Source: Perkinsus chesapeaki (taxonomy: Eukaryota > Perkinsozoa > Perkinsida > Perkinsidae). Taken from it: DNA of 64,000 nucleotides. The first letter of the stretch is position 1, and each line of letters starts with the position of its first letter. Where the stretch lies: contig JAAPAO010000089.1 of assembly GCA_013115145.1 (NCBI GenBank), forward strand, positions 21,576-85,575. Reading direction: 5' to 3'. The notes under the pieces were generated by a model that worked only from the letters and a program-made list of their open reading frames with translations, had not been told where the DNA came from and did no database searches. Positions 34,852-46,009 of the stretch are shown here, in pieces. The position numbers and the translations under genes are program-made.

Positions 34852-36518
34852 CCATCGCTCTGTGAGGGGCTAGTGTCAGGTGAAGGGGACAGTTTTTGTG
34901 TCAGGTATACTTGCTCAAAGCATAGGACCATTTCATCATAGTATGTTCTTTGAATTTAAGCGATGGCAAGATATTGTTATCGTCTCATTTGGAGATTGCA
35001 TTCTTCGACCTCAGTAAGATATTTCTTGCGATTTGTTCGGGTGCCATTGCATTGGTTTCCTCCGACCAACCCGTACTCTTTCTGCGCTTATCAAAACGAC
35101 CTTTTCCCAGCTTTTTCTTGTGGAGCTCGGTCCGATCGCTGAGACCTAGATTATAATAATTTGATTTCTTATCAGGTACGCTGCCCGCGAGGGGGAGTCT
35201 TTTCTGAGAATTCTGTATCCTTCAACTTTACATTTCTGTTGCATGTTTGTTGCTGCTGCTGTTTGCTGTTGTTGATGATGATGATCTCCGCTAAGCCTCA
35301 GGCCTCAGCAGCACTAGGAAGTAGTTTACTCGATCCACTCGCCGCCACCGCCCATCTGTAGAATTAGCTGCTCTTTATTTACCCTCTGGTGGTGTGCCTT
35401 TAAGAACCTTGCGCTTGTAGTTGCCAATAGCGTTACGAAAATGCTAGTTGGAGCAAGATGAGCAAGATTTTTACAATCTCCGTCCGTCCAGGTATATCTT
35501 TTCTGCATTGAATGTTCTGATTGGATGAGCTTGACGAAGAAAGATTCTCGGTGTAGAAGGCCGAATCTGCTTGTCCTCCGTTATTCACATTTTCTGCTTG
35601 TTTGCTCAATGCGCAATTTATCAGTGCGTTAATCTCGATTGAACTTTTATTTTGCCTGTGAGTCAGTTGGCTGCTCTTTGAAGGTTGCGATCTGTCAAGG
35701 TAAGTCTCCTATCTTGGCTCTCTTCCGCAGACGGGGGATAAATTGTCCGCAGTTTCCGATCTAGAAAACGAGGGTTCCAGCTCACTGACTTTTGGTGTGT
35801 GTGATTTGAGTTCGTAGGCGTTGGACGATAGGCGCTTTCACACACACGCTTTTGGTGGCGAGTAGTATATTTATAAACTTTGAACCAAGATGCTGCCAAG
35901 GATGGCACACTAAGCTTCACTCGATCAGACTTCCGTTATGAATTTCTCATCCTTATGATTTCGTCTGACAATGAGTAAACTAGAGGACTGCGCCGATCGG
36001 AGTGCATCGCCCTCAACTTAACAGCGCAGGTCTTGGCTCCTCCCTCCGGGAATGATGCACCCAGGATCTCCAGATTTTTGAACTTCAGCGTCAGGCACAT
36101 TTTCGGTGGCTGCTGGAGTGTGTTTCATTAGTGGTGCTCTGGTATATAGTATTCGCTGTTTTACAATACCATTTAGATTGCAATATTTTTCTAGTTGATA
36201 ACGACTTTCGGAGTTTTTGTCGCTGTGCCGTCAGGCTTGGACGTCTCAGCCGTAGGTGGTCTAAGAGATTGTTGTCAGGCGATGATGATGGCGCTGATTG
36301 TTACCAAAGTGTCGCTGTGATGATGCATGACTTGTTGTAGATGTTATTACTTGTTATTGAAGTGTCAGCGGTGGCCTAGATTACTGCTGCTGTTGCTGGT
36401 CCTGAGCACCAAGCATGCAGTACTCTGATACTAGTATCGATTCACGTAGGGTACGACAAGCGCACAGTCGTCGGCGTTGCGTTGGCCAGTTGGGGGGAAG
36501 AAAAAGTTCTGATAGTTG
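34852..36518. other. Intergenic
   Basis: 1.7 kb without a recognisable gene. The frame at 35161-35361 is low complexity (runs of Cys, Leu and Met from simple DNA). It should contain the 3' end of the E2 transcript and the promoter of the adenylation-domain gene. No motif stands out. Confidence 0.45.
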
Positions 36519-38990
36519 ATGAACCGTTGCTTGCCATATGACAATCTGTGGCTTAATTTCGTGGCGACTGCGAGAAAAAACCCCGACAAGACCGCCTTGC
36601 GGTGCAACTCAACCCTCGTGACGTACGACCAGCTTCGACACCTTGCCGAAAGCCGCGCCTCTTCCCTTGGAGAGCTGGCCGCCTTATCGCCTGGGTCAAG
36701 AGTCCTCTTGTTGTTAAGTCGAGACGCCGAGTTTATAGCGATGACCTTGGCTGTGTGGAAGCTAGACTGCACTATGATACCTTTGGACTCGGAACTGACG
36801 CCTGGGGAACGGGCAGAGCAAGTGATCGAAGAGTCACAGTGTGACTTGGTTGTGACGAACCGCGAGAATGCCGCTGCTCTCACGGGGAAAAGAAGCAAAG
36901 TCGTCGCGGTGGAGGATCTTGTGTGGTCAGAGGTTGACAAGAAAGATACAAATGAGGTCAAGAGACGGTCAGCTCCTGCGTACATTATGTTCACAAGCGG
37001 CTCCTCCGGCCGTCCCAAAGGCGTAGTGGTCCCCCACTGTAACGTTGTGAACGTTCTCGAACATTTCTGTGCAGAAGTTGATCTCTCTTGGTCCAAGTGG
37101 TTGGCGGTGACGACCTTTCAATTCGACATCTCCGTCCTCGAGTACATGCTTCCTTTGGTCATCGGCAAGGAGTGTCTAGTGGCCGACAGCAGGACCTGCC
37201 GGAACGGCTCCGAGCTGCTGAGATTGTTGCTGCAAGAAAAGGTTGATATTATGCAAGCCACGCCGACAACGTGGCAGCTGCTGGTCACCGCGGGGCTCCT
37301 CGACAAGGCGGCTGAGCTGCGCCCCAGATTGAGGGTGCTCTGTGGCGGCGAGCCGTTCCCGTCGAAGCTCCGCTGCTTGTGTGAAGTCAGTAAGATGGTT
37401 CTTAATTGCTACGGACCGACCGAAACCACTATATGGTCGGCCACTTACCGTGTGACAGCCGAGGGCGACGGCGCGGTGCCTATAGGGAAGCCCATCAGGG
37501 ACACCGTCTTCGAGATCACCGATTCAGGCGAGCTGCTTATCGGTGGCGCTGGTGTGGCCTCAGGCTACTTTAAGGCCGATTTGGCCGCGCCTTGCCAAAC
37601 AGGGGGCTTCACTGTGGAAGGCTGGTACGCTACCGGAGACCGTGTTGCTGTTGATGCTGACGGAAACTATCTGTTCCGTGGCAGAATGAGCGACACTCAG
37701 GTGAAGGTGCGAGGGTATCGTATCGAGCTCGGTGAGATCGAAGTGGCCCTTGGCAAACTACTCGGTGACCAAATTCAGTGCGCAGTCGTCCCACACAATG
37801 ACCACCTCGCCGCCTTTGCTGTCGGCACTGCCGAGGCTTCTCTGAATGTCCCCAGTCTTAAACGACAGCTCGGCAGAGTGCTACCGCCGTACATGATCCC
37901 AACGTGGTTCAGAGCCATACCGTTCCTTCCGGTAACTCTTAATGGCAAGCTCGACAGGAAGGCTTTGTCCGCCTATCCCGTCCTAGTGGATACCAAGAAG
38001 CCTACGGTGTCTGTCGGCTGTGTGCGAGATCGAATTAAGGAGTGCTTGAGACTCGTTCTGGGCTCCGATGTGGTAGAAGATGCACCGCTCGCCGAGCAGG
38101 GCGTCACTTCCCTATTGGCCGTGGTTCTAGTTGAGGCTCTATCCGAAACCTTGGGGGTCTCGGTTGACGTCGAGCATGTGTTCGCCCATGCTCGAGCCGA
38201 GTCTTTCATTTCCTTCGTGGAAGACCTGGGGGTCATACAACCTCACAGCACCGATGGTACAAAAACCAAGGCCGGGAAGAAGTCCAAGAAGCTCGACCCG
38301 TTCATGGCCGCCTGCCAGGACGGCACAGTGCTTCAGGCCTACAGCGCTGCCGACATAAAGAAGAAGTGTAACTCCGTGACGGACCGGTTTGGCTCCTCGC
38401 CCTTCCACTATGCTGCCGGCGCTGGCCACTTGGATGTGTGCAAAGCTCTGTTGGCGATGGGGGCTGATGCTTCCTATGGTGACAACAAAAGCGGCCGTAA
38501 TGCCCTGCATTGGGCGGCTAGAAATGGCAGAGACGGTATGGTCGATTGGCTTCTGGATGCCTGTCACCTTCCCGTTGACAGCGACACCAAGGACGGCACC
38601 ACACCGTTGCAGCTCGCGTGTTGGGGTGGCTTCCCGACTGTGTGCGATGTTCTGGTGCGTAGAGGGGCAGACGTGCACCATGTGAACCGCTGGGGCTGTA
38701 TCGTCACTCACTTTGCAGCCTTGTCCGGGAAGCTGGAGACCATGAAGTGGTGCCATAGTGTGCTGAGCCCGGCTGAGCTGGTTCTTGGCAATGACCAAGG
38801 CCACACGGCGCTTCATAAGGCTGCCTATGGCGGCCACAGAGACATCTGCGAATGGCTTATCACTTTGGACTGCTTCAAGGAACTGCTCGACACACCGGAT
38901 GTGCGGGGACAAACACCAGCGGTCCTTGCTCGGAAGGGCGGCCACGAAGAGCTTGGAGCATGGTTCGATGAATGCACACAGTTGCCGTGA
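36519..38990 (+). CDS. NRPS-like adenylation domain - carrier domain - ankyrin repeat fusion
   Basis: The single exon encodes 823 residues from ATG 36519. The adenylation domain spans about residues 10-485 with all cores intact: A3 FTSGSSGRPKG, A5 NCYGPTETT, A7 WYATGDR, A8 VKVRGYRIELGEIE and A10 LNGKLDRK. A carrier domain follows (about 500-575) with the phosphopantetheine serine in GVTSLLAV. A lysine-rich linker leads to five or six ankyrin repeats (about 590-815). There is no condensation, thioesterase or reductase domain. Aligned to GrsA, the ten specificity positions read D-I-L-Q-L-G-C-I-W-K, one residue off the published glycine code DILQLGLIWK. The inferred job is to activate glycine as an adenylate and load it on the carrier arm, with the ankyrin part binding a partner. 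The gene has no introns and higher GC than its neighbours, unlike most genes here, which may point to horizontal transfer or retroposition. Confidence 0.92.
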   Translation: MNRCLPYDNLWLNFVATARKNPDKTALRCNSTLVTYDQLRHLAESRASSLGELAALSPGSRVLLLLSRDAEFIAMTLAVWKLDCTMIPLDSELTPGERAEQVIEESQCDLVVTNRENAAALTGKRSKVVAVEDLVWSEVDKKDTNEVKRRSAPAYIMFTSGSSGRPKGVVVPHCNVVNVLEHFCAEVDLSWSKWLAVTTFQFDISVLEYMLPLVIGKECLVADSRTCRNGSELLRLLLQEKVDIMQATPTTWQLLVTAGLLDKAAELRPRLRVLCGGEPFPSKLRCLCEVSKMVLNCYGPTETTIWSATYRVTAEGDGAVPIGKPIRDTVFEITDSGELLIGGAGVASGYFKADLAAPCQTGGFTVEGWYATGDRVAVDADGNYLFRGRMSDTQVKVRGYRIELGEIEVALGKLLGDQIQCAVVPHNDHLAAFAVGTAEASLNVPSLKRQLGRVLPPYMIPTWFRAIPFLPVTLNGKLDRKALSAYPVLVDTKKPTVSVGCVRDRIKECLRLVLGSDVVEDAPLAEQGVTSLLAVVLVEALSETLGVSVDVEHVFAHARAESFISFVEDLGVIQPHSTDGTKTKAGKKSKKLDPFMAACQDGTVLQAYSAADIKKKCNSVTDRFGSSPFHYAAGAGHLDVCKALLAMGADASYGDNKSGRNALHWAARNGRDGMVDWLLDACHLPVDSDTKDGTTPLQLACWGGFPTVCDVLVRRGADVHHVNRWGCIVTHFAALSGKLETMKWCHSVLSPAELVLGNDQGHTALHKAAYGGHRDICEWLITLDCFKELLDTPDVRGQTPAVLARKGGHEELGAWFDECTQLP

Positions 38991-39325
38991 ACACCACCGA
39001 GTCTGTACTGGTTTCTACGTCTTTATTCCGTTGGTCGTGTTGCGCTAGTGTTGCTAATGCGCTATCCTGTTCTACCTCTGCTCAGCTCCTCGACTTACTA
39101 ATAGAATCGCCGCAGAGGGATGCAAAAGATGTCGGAATTTGTAGAAAGTTTTATCAAAAAAATTCGTAATGCGCTGACGCCGCTGTCTGCGTTCTCCACA
39201 ATAGCCTTTTGTTCCCATGATAAACTGTTATCTCCAGCGCCTTGCCTATTGTTGGTTCAAGAGCTCAGTTAGAGGCACTAAAATTAGAGACGGGTTGGTA
39301 TAGGTTCAGTGGTATTACCCTAGCA

Positions 39326-42300
39326 ATGGCTTCGGACTTATATGCTTCATGTGGCTATTGTGGGGGTAGAGAGCAACAGCCACACTCCTTTACATGCAGT
39401 AGATGTCTAGATGTTAAGTACTGTACCAAAGAACACCAGTCCTTGCACTGGAAGGAGGTAGGAGTCACATAAGGCTTATAGATTGGGAAACACAGTCCAA
39501 GAGGTTAGCTTGAAGCTTAGATTCCAAAGTTTCCTCGAAAACATCTGAGAGCCAAGCCCCGGTTTGAGCACTAGTTGGTGATGCAGTACCCTCCTGCTGC
39601 TTTGGTTCAACTACTAACGGTTAGTGACTAACCTTTCTATAGGCTCATTGCGAAGAGTGTCGCGGGAGAGGTGGGAAGGCTCCGACTTTGGCAGAACAAG
39701 TAGCGAGCTTACGATTGGCAATGCAGGTGAGAAAGCTCGAATGAAAATACTAGGAAGCTTAACGGCGGAGCGATGCAATATCTGAGCTGCGTCAGGCTCA
39801 TGCGGAGAAGACAAGAAGGGTGTCGGAGGAGATTCTGAAGGCGGGAGCTGAGCGAGAACGGTAACGTTGCATGGTGCCATTTTTGGCAGTTGCTCATTTC
39901 GAGATGCCACTATTCGGTCCTAAGAGGTTAGACTTTTCATCAGAATCACCTTCTTAGTCGGTAACAGAGTTTCATTATCCCTCGGCGGTTTTTAAAGGGA
40001 TGTTCGAACGTGCCTTAGCATGCCTGATCGGACTTGCTTGATACGTATGTGTGAAACATTCTTATAAGCAAACTAACTGATAACTTTCAAGTTGTGTATT
40101 GAAAACGCCAGGAATTTCGCTAACGTTGCAAAGAAACGCACGCGAGGTCTCGCTTCCACAAGATGCCTGTGTTCTCTAGTTTCGGACAAGGGACATCCGG
40201 TAGCTCTCGATAGACATGTTCACGCGGCAGTGAAATGAACTCCTGGTTGGCAATGTCAGCTTGACATACTGTATATAATAAACGGACTGTTGGCTTTTTC
40301 ATTGAGGAATATTGTACTAGAATATCAAGTTAATGTTATTATTAATAACTCAGAATATGGAAGGAAGTGTCTGCGGCGGGCGACGCGGTGAGAAGGATCG
40401 CCGAGGAAAAGCAACGAGCTGAGCGAGAGGTGGCAGCCTGACAGCTTTCGTTCCCTCGTAGCTGCTAAAAGGTGTTGAAGGCTCAAAGCGATTTGAAGGC
40501 AAAGTCAAAGGAGATTGAGATGTGCCTTACCATGATGGGAGGCCAATACGCTGCTGGTAATATCTCTCCCACTTGCATTGCGTTTTTGCTTTGGCTGCTT
40601 CCGAATATGGTACTTGGAGGGCCACTGCTCGTCGTTTACAGCCTCTGGAGCCGTTTTCATGAAGGAATTGTGGTAGACTTCCAATTATTCTATTGTTAAC
40701 TACGAGTCGCCGAGTGTCCTAAAGAGCGGTTGTTCGCATATCGTCACAAATCTTGTTCATTTTCACTCTGTTTCACTTTCTTCCATCAGGCTACGAAGAG
40801 TCCCCGGAATGGGGTCCTCCTCCAGCCTTGACAGCGGCTCAGCTATCCTTCATAGTGCAGAAATTGAGTCGACAAGGATGGGCTTTCATTGACGATTTTA
40901 TCGACAGTGCCGCAGTGAACAAGATGCGAACCTACTGGCTTGAGCGATACACAAGCGGTATGCCCATACACAGTGAGATTAGCAGTAGCCATTCTGGCTT
41001 TGAACAAGACGCAGTTTGAAGCGGCAAAGTGAAAGAGCATCAGTTGTTTTATTGATAGAAAAACAATCGAACAGTACATTGGAAATATGAGCGAAGAAAT
41101 AAACAATATGACAATAGGGACTAGGGCGGCCCCGCCAAGCACCTACCGAGTGGCGAAAATTAGAGTGGGTGTGTCTAGCCGGTTTCCTGTATGCATTCAA
41201 TGCGCTATTGTTTTTCACGCCTAGAAACCCACGCGTAAGTTTTTGGAAAATTGTTTTCTCGTGTTTTGCGCGGGAAATGTGGAGTCCGCATCCCATTGTG
41301 GACATATAGCAGGCAGTGCTATGAACGTTAGTTTTCCGGGCTGGCTTCAATTTATCACGAGTCGCTCATTCAGGAGACGGCAACTTTGACCGAGGCCGTA
41401 TGGGTGGCGGTCGTTCAGGAAGCAACCTGAAGTACCTATCCGACAGCGAGGGGTTCCGGTGTGTCGCGGTCTAGATACGTGAATGAGGAATCTCGAGGGG
41501 ACTTTGTGCGCTGGCTGTCCCCACAGGACGAGGATTGCCCCATGAGCTATAAGTGGCTGAGAGCAGGTAGCTTTTCCTGCGTATCCAATCACTCAGCGCT
41601 TTTTTGGCAAGAAGTCTTCCTTCAATGGGCAAACTCATGGTTAATATTTATAGCTTATTCATTAACTGAAAACGACTTCTGGAAGGGAAGATGATGAGAA
41701 GTGATGTCTGGAGAACAGCGAAAATTGTAGTGCGACAATAGTCATCTTCCTGCCTTTCTTCATATGCTTGTGAGTATAAATGTTGTTATATTGTTATATC
41801 GTATACCTTTTTCATTGTCCCTACATGTTACATTTGCCACTAGATATCAAAGGGATCTCTTCGAGCTCTGTCAGCAGTAGACCTCCCATTGTTCAACTCG
41901 GGACTTGATGATGGTAAACTCATAATAACAAATAGAAAATAGTAGTAGTGGCTCTCACTTATTATTTACGTAGTATAGCAAACTAACTAGCGTAACAGCT
42001 TTGCGTTACAGACAGATTTAAGGATATACAAGATAGCAAGATAAAACATGATACTTATTTTATCGATTAATAAAATGCTATCACAAGCTCCACTGTCTTT
42101 GTACCAGGAATGGATCGGCTTGTATGTGATGTGGCGGAACGTTGCCAGGACATTCTTAAAAACGCCAAAACTGTGGTTGCGCAGAGCTCGATGGTCGCTA
42201 TATACCCCAGTGAGATTCTTGCGCGCCAGCAAATACATATTGCCCTGTCTCAGAGTCCTCCGGCTGTGGTATTGAGTCACGGTACATAAGGCATATCGAC

Positions 42301-42764
42301 AATCCTATCGATGACGGACGGATACTTACTGTGATGGTCTACCTCAATCCGCCAGAGTGGTCTCCCAGTGTTCACGGTGGAGTAATAATCATACCATACT
42401 TCTCTCAAATCTCGCCAAATCCTCGTCATAGGCCCTACGTGTTTTCGAAGCCGCTGCTGCTGCTGATGGTTCTGAGAGCTCCACAGATATTTCGCCTGCA
42501 GGCGGACGGCTCGTTGTTTTTCTAAGTGACCGAGTTCCTCACGAAGTGAAAACTCAATGGGAAAGGCGTCACCGAATTCCTCAGGTTTTGCCTGTCACAG
42601 CATCCGTGGATCGCATGGCGATAACAACGTGGTACATGGACTTCAGCGCGAGAGCTCGAGCGACTTGTGAGGAGCCCAGCCAGCGAGAGCGAGCTAAACT
42701 AGAGCAGGAAGTGGAACGCATGAACGGGCGTGTTGTTGACGGCGAGGCGCATGCGACAGCGTGA
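39326..42764 (+). CDS. MYND-finger prolyl hydroxylase, EGLN/PHD type
   Basis: Ten exons join in phase to 432 residues: 39326-39457, 39643-39726, 40364-40429, 40472-40556, 40790-40957, 41374-41458, 41475-41566, 42108-42209, 42254-42424 and 42451-42764. Residues 10-55 form a MYND zinc finger (CGYCGG, CSRCLDVKYCTKEHQ, HWKEAHCEEC). A coiled coil (VRRIAEEKQRAEREVLKAQS) follows. The 2-oxoglutarate/iron oxygenase domain reads RQGWAFIDDFID, RYIRHIDNPIDDGR (iron ligands H-x-D), LVVFLSDRVPHEV (third ligand H) and DRMAITTWYMD (2-oxoglutarate Arg). Human EGLN1 has the same MYND-oxygenase order and 426 residues. EGLN enzymes hydroxylate proline, HIF being the animal target; protist relatives act on Skp1 or unknown substrates. 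The 16-nt gap between exons 6 and 7 is odd and is treated as a possible ultra-short intron. Confidence 0.88.
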
Positions 42765-42940
42765 CTTTCTTAGTTGTTGCTGTTTTGTTCTGATTCCGGG
42801 TGCATGATTCAGCCGAGATGGGAGGAACAGTGGTATGTGTTTCGCATCGACATGGTTTGATCTCTATATCTAATTCGCAGTTTTATATCCGTATTTGACC
42901 CATAGAAAGGTCGGTGGAATTGTTATCCAGTATAGGTTAT

Positions 42941-44901
42941 ATGCCCTCTCCTTCAGCATGGCTCTCGCATATTACTACTGAGCTAGCAGGTGCTGAGGAT
43001 GCCACCAAGGCCATTTTCTCGGCGATGGAAACAGCCGAAAGAGATATCGCCTCTCCTATGAGTATAGGCGTGATAGGTCCGAGTGGCAGCGGTAAGACGA
43101 CCTTATGCTCAGCCGTGCAAAGTGTAGCGAAGTCTGAAGGCAACTGGAGTGCGGGCACAATCGATACTGTTGAGTAAGCTTCAAGGTGATGATGACCAAA
43201 TCTCATGTCGTAACTCGTTTGCGATAAAAAGTTACATAGGCTGGGCCATTGTTTAATTAACACCTTGTATCAGATACAGTGTATCTTCTCAACAGACTTT
43301 TGGTAATTGAATGTAAATACACATATTAAATATGTGGTGTAGCTACATTACCTTCTTAGTTTGTAAATTGGATATAATCGAGCTGTGTTGTTCTTGTACA
43401 TATATAAACTACCCCATATTAGCAGTAGTGTAAAAGGCTGTTATACTCTATTGCTCCTACTGTAGACCTTTTTATATCACTCATCAATTTCATTACCTTC
43501 AGCTCCTCATACCTTGATTGCGCGATGGGCCATTCAATTATAACTTGAAACATTCGAGTAATCCTCAATATGATAGATCTAACGCACGTGAGATGTTAGC
43601 ATTTTCGGCCTCCTTGTCATCATGGTATCCACGCCTCCTATTTTTTTTTCTCTGGCCATCTCGGCATGATCCGCCTTAGGTGCTCTCGCGAATCCGCTGG
43701 TCATTCCCATCCGCTTCGACACTTCCTGAGTATTTTCAAACGTCGCTATAATGGCGCCATTGCCAGCAAAGACAGTGTCATTCTAGTCTTAGAAGGTTGC
43801 TCTGATATCGACGCTCAGCAATTGATGGTCGTCGAAGGTGTCGTAGAGCACGCGGTAGCCAGTGGCCCACTGGTTTGCCTGGTACCTATCATCAAGAAGG
43901 CCGATGCACCGGCATTTATTGACGGTTTCCTAGAGCTTGGTGCGCTTGACGATGCGCAGCGGTTAGACTTCTTCTCGAGAAAATTGCCGAGTTGTGCCGC
44001 AAGAACCGCTGCTGACCTCACTGAAGGAATGCTAGTTTGTGATCTTGCCGGCGTTTACAGATTCGCATGTCTCAAGGCGATTGATCGAGGTGCACCGTCT
44101 CCCGTTTGCGCAGATGTAGTCCGAGCAGTGGCGCAGCTCCAACGGAAGCCCTCAGACGTGCCTCCAGTCCTTGCTGGCCGACCATGTGTTTGTAGCGGTT
44201 CGCCGTCAAGTGGTGAACACACTTCTTCCTCGCCGTTGGAGGCATTCTTTGGATCGCAAACACAAGTAAAACTGCTTGAGAGGGAAATTGTTGCCAAGTT
44301 TGGTCCTGGCCTGCCCCGCGGATTTTATAGCGTCCTCATCACGGGCATGTCAGGCTGCGGGAAGACGTATCTTTCTAACCTGCTAGCCCGGGCCATCTCA
44401 GCTAGATCGGTGCTTAGACTGAAGGCGTCCGATATCTTGTCTAGCCTGGTCGGCGCTTCGGAGGCTAAGCTTGCGAAGTCTCTTTTGGATATTCGCAAGG
44501 AACCTGGCCCGTTTGCTGTGATAATCGATGACGTCGAGTCCATTGCTCCAGCGGATGCCTCCTCGGTAAGTGGCACCGTTCAACGGTTGCTTGTCACACT
44601 TATACAGTATGGTATTGATGATGCTGGCTGGGGCGTTCTGCTGACAACTGCGCTGGACGCCGGAGCTGTACATCCCCGGCTTCGGGAAAAGTCACTGGAG
44701 GTGCAGCTGGAGCCCACGCTTGACCCCCTGAGCGCTGAGAAGCTCTACAAAAAGTGCGCTCCGGGCCTGCCTGTTCCGGAATCGGGCATAGGCTTCACGT
44801 CACCGGCGGAGATCGTATGCAAGGCTAGAGAAGCTGCCTGTGATTCTGTGCGTATGAAAGTCACTGAGAGATCAAGCAACTTATGGAACGTATCTTTGTA
44901 A
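42941..44901 (+). CDS. Tandem AAA ATPase (CDC48/PEX1/AFG2-like), divergent
   Basis: Two exons, 42941-43173 and 43680-44901, join in phase and give about 484 residues from the first in-frame ATG. A short upstream exon starting at 42818 is possible. The first AAA module has a Walker A (GPSGSGKTT) but a poor Walker B (VILVLEGCSD in place of hhhhDE). The second has a Walker A (GMSGCGKTY) and a Walker B (FAVIIDDVESIAP) and shows the AAA small-domain helix pattern. Two modules in one chain place it in the type II AAA group, which unfolds or extracts proteins. The long N-terminal domains of CDC48 or PEX1 are not seen, so the gene may begin further upstream. The exact subfamily is not resolved. Confidence 0.7.
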
Positions 44902-45280
44902 TTATATTGTGTTGGGTTGGTAACCAGAGTTTTCAGTTAACCGACTGCGGTAGAAGAGCTTTTTCTGGAGTCAACAACGCCAGAGACGAAGTCGAGTAAT
45001 ACTATATGACGCGCCTTTTGAAAGCCGTGACGCCAGAATGTCACACGCGAATTGGAATCATGACAGCCAATTTTCAACCATCGCTGCGACTTTGAGAATG
45101 ACATCCCAAAAATATAAGTTCGTTTTCGAGTCAAAAAATTTTGACAGTATAAATATAAATAGGTGCTCCCGAATCGCCTGCCTACTAATACAACACTAGG
45201 GCAAGAATTAGAGCTATCATAAGTTATGATCAAGTCATCAGACTGCCGGCTGACGCGAAAAATGTTTCCTCTGGGAACAT

Positions 45281-46009
45281 TTAATGTTCCTGGATGATCA
45301 ATACCCAATCATTACGCTCACCATAGCAGAAAATGAAGAGTAAAAGGATGACGGAAAGCACGAGTACGATAGAGCCAAGTAATCTTTTATTCTCGTGAAA
45401 ATACCCTGAGCTAGGAGCAGTTCCGATATATTCCATAGCGATAACGAGAACACATAGAGCGGCGAGCGTAGTGAACGTTCTTATACATATTGCATTGGAG
45501 AATCCCAAATTCAAACCACGAGAAAAGTCAAGGTACGACAAAATTCGACTGAGGTCACTGGCCGCCCTGTCTTTACCATAGACAACACCGTTCAAACGGA
45601 CAAGGCAATCATAGAAATGATCTGAATCTCTACTCTCCTTAATGAAGGTGTGACGGGAGATCCTCTCACACTCATCACGAGAAATAGCACCGCGAGATGG
45701 GAATAACGCCATGGAGCAAGCTCATATGGATTGTCCATTGAATGGAAATATGCCATTACATTTCAAATTACGACGTTCGAAGCCAAGAAGGATAAATCCT
45801 GCCGCGCAAGAGCCGTCACCGAAGTTTCGACAACCAGCCGCCATGGAATCTAGACAATTGGATTCCGCAGTGGACGCAGGCCCAACTGGCGTCTTATTTC
45901 CATGAGCCTGATATATCGAGCGCGCGCCGCTGATCTCATCATAAGAGACCACAGAAGTGCAAGATAAGAACAAACATAAACAATAAATAATAACGTTAGC
46001 ATTCTTCAT
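45281..46009 (-). CDS. Small secreted or membrane protein with two C-terminal transmembrane helices
   Basis: Two exons, 46009-45775 and 45720-45281, join in phase to 224 residues. A signal peptide (NVIIYCLCLFLSCTSVVS) is followed by an outer segment with about ten cysteines (SNCLDSMAAGC, GDGSCA, EPCSM, DECERI, YDCLV). Two hydrophobic helices close the protein (TFTTLAALCVLVIAMEYIG and LLGSIVLVLSVILLLFIFC), then GERNDWVLIIQEH. The splice (54-nt intron, GTCGTA...ATGAG) is inferred, since without it the first frame stops at 45722. Family unknown. Confidence 0.5.

Noticed and set aside
35161-35361. Open frame with Cys and Leu runs
   Set aside because: Simple-sequence DNA (TGCTGC, TGATGA repeats).
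36431-37096. 221-codon minus-strand open frame
   Set aside because: It lies opposite the adenylation domain, whose motifs are unmistakable on the plus strand, and has no recognisable content.
38139-38945. 268-codon minus-strand open frame
   Set aside because: Shadow of the carrier and ankyrin coding region; no domain of its own.
44937-45308. 123-codon minus-strand frame
   Set aside because: No signal peptide, membrane segment or recognised motif, and it overlaps the end of the 45281-46009 gene in another frame.
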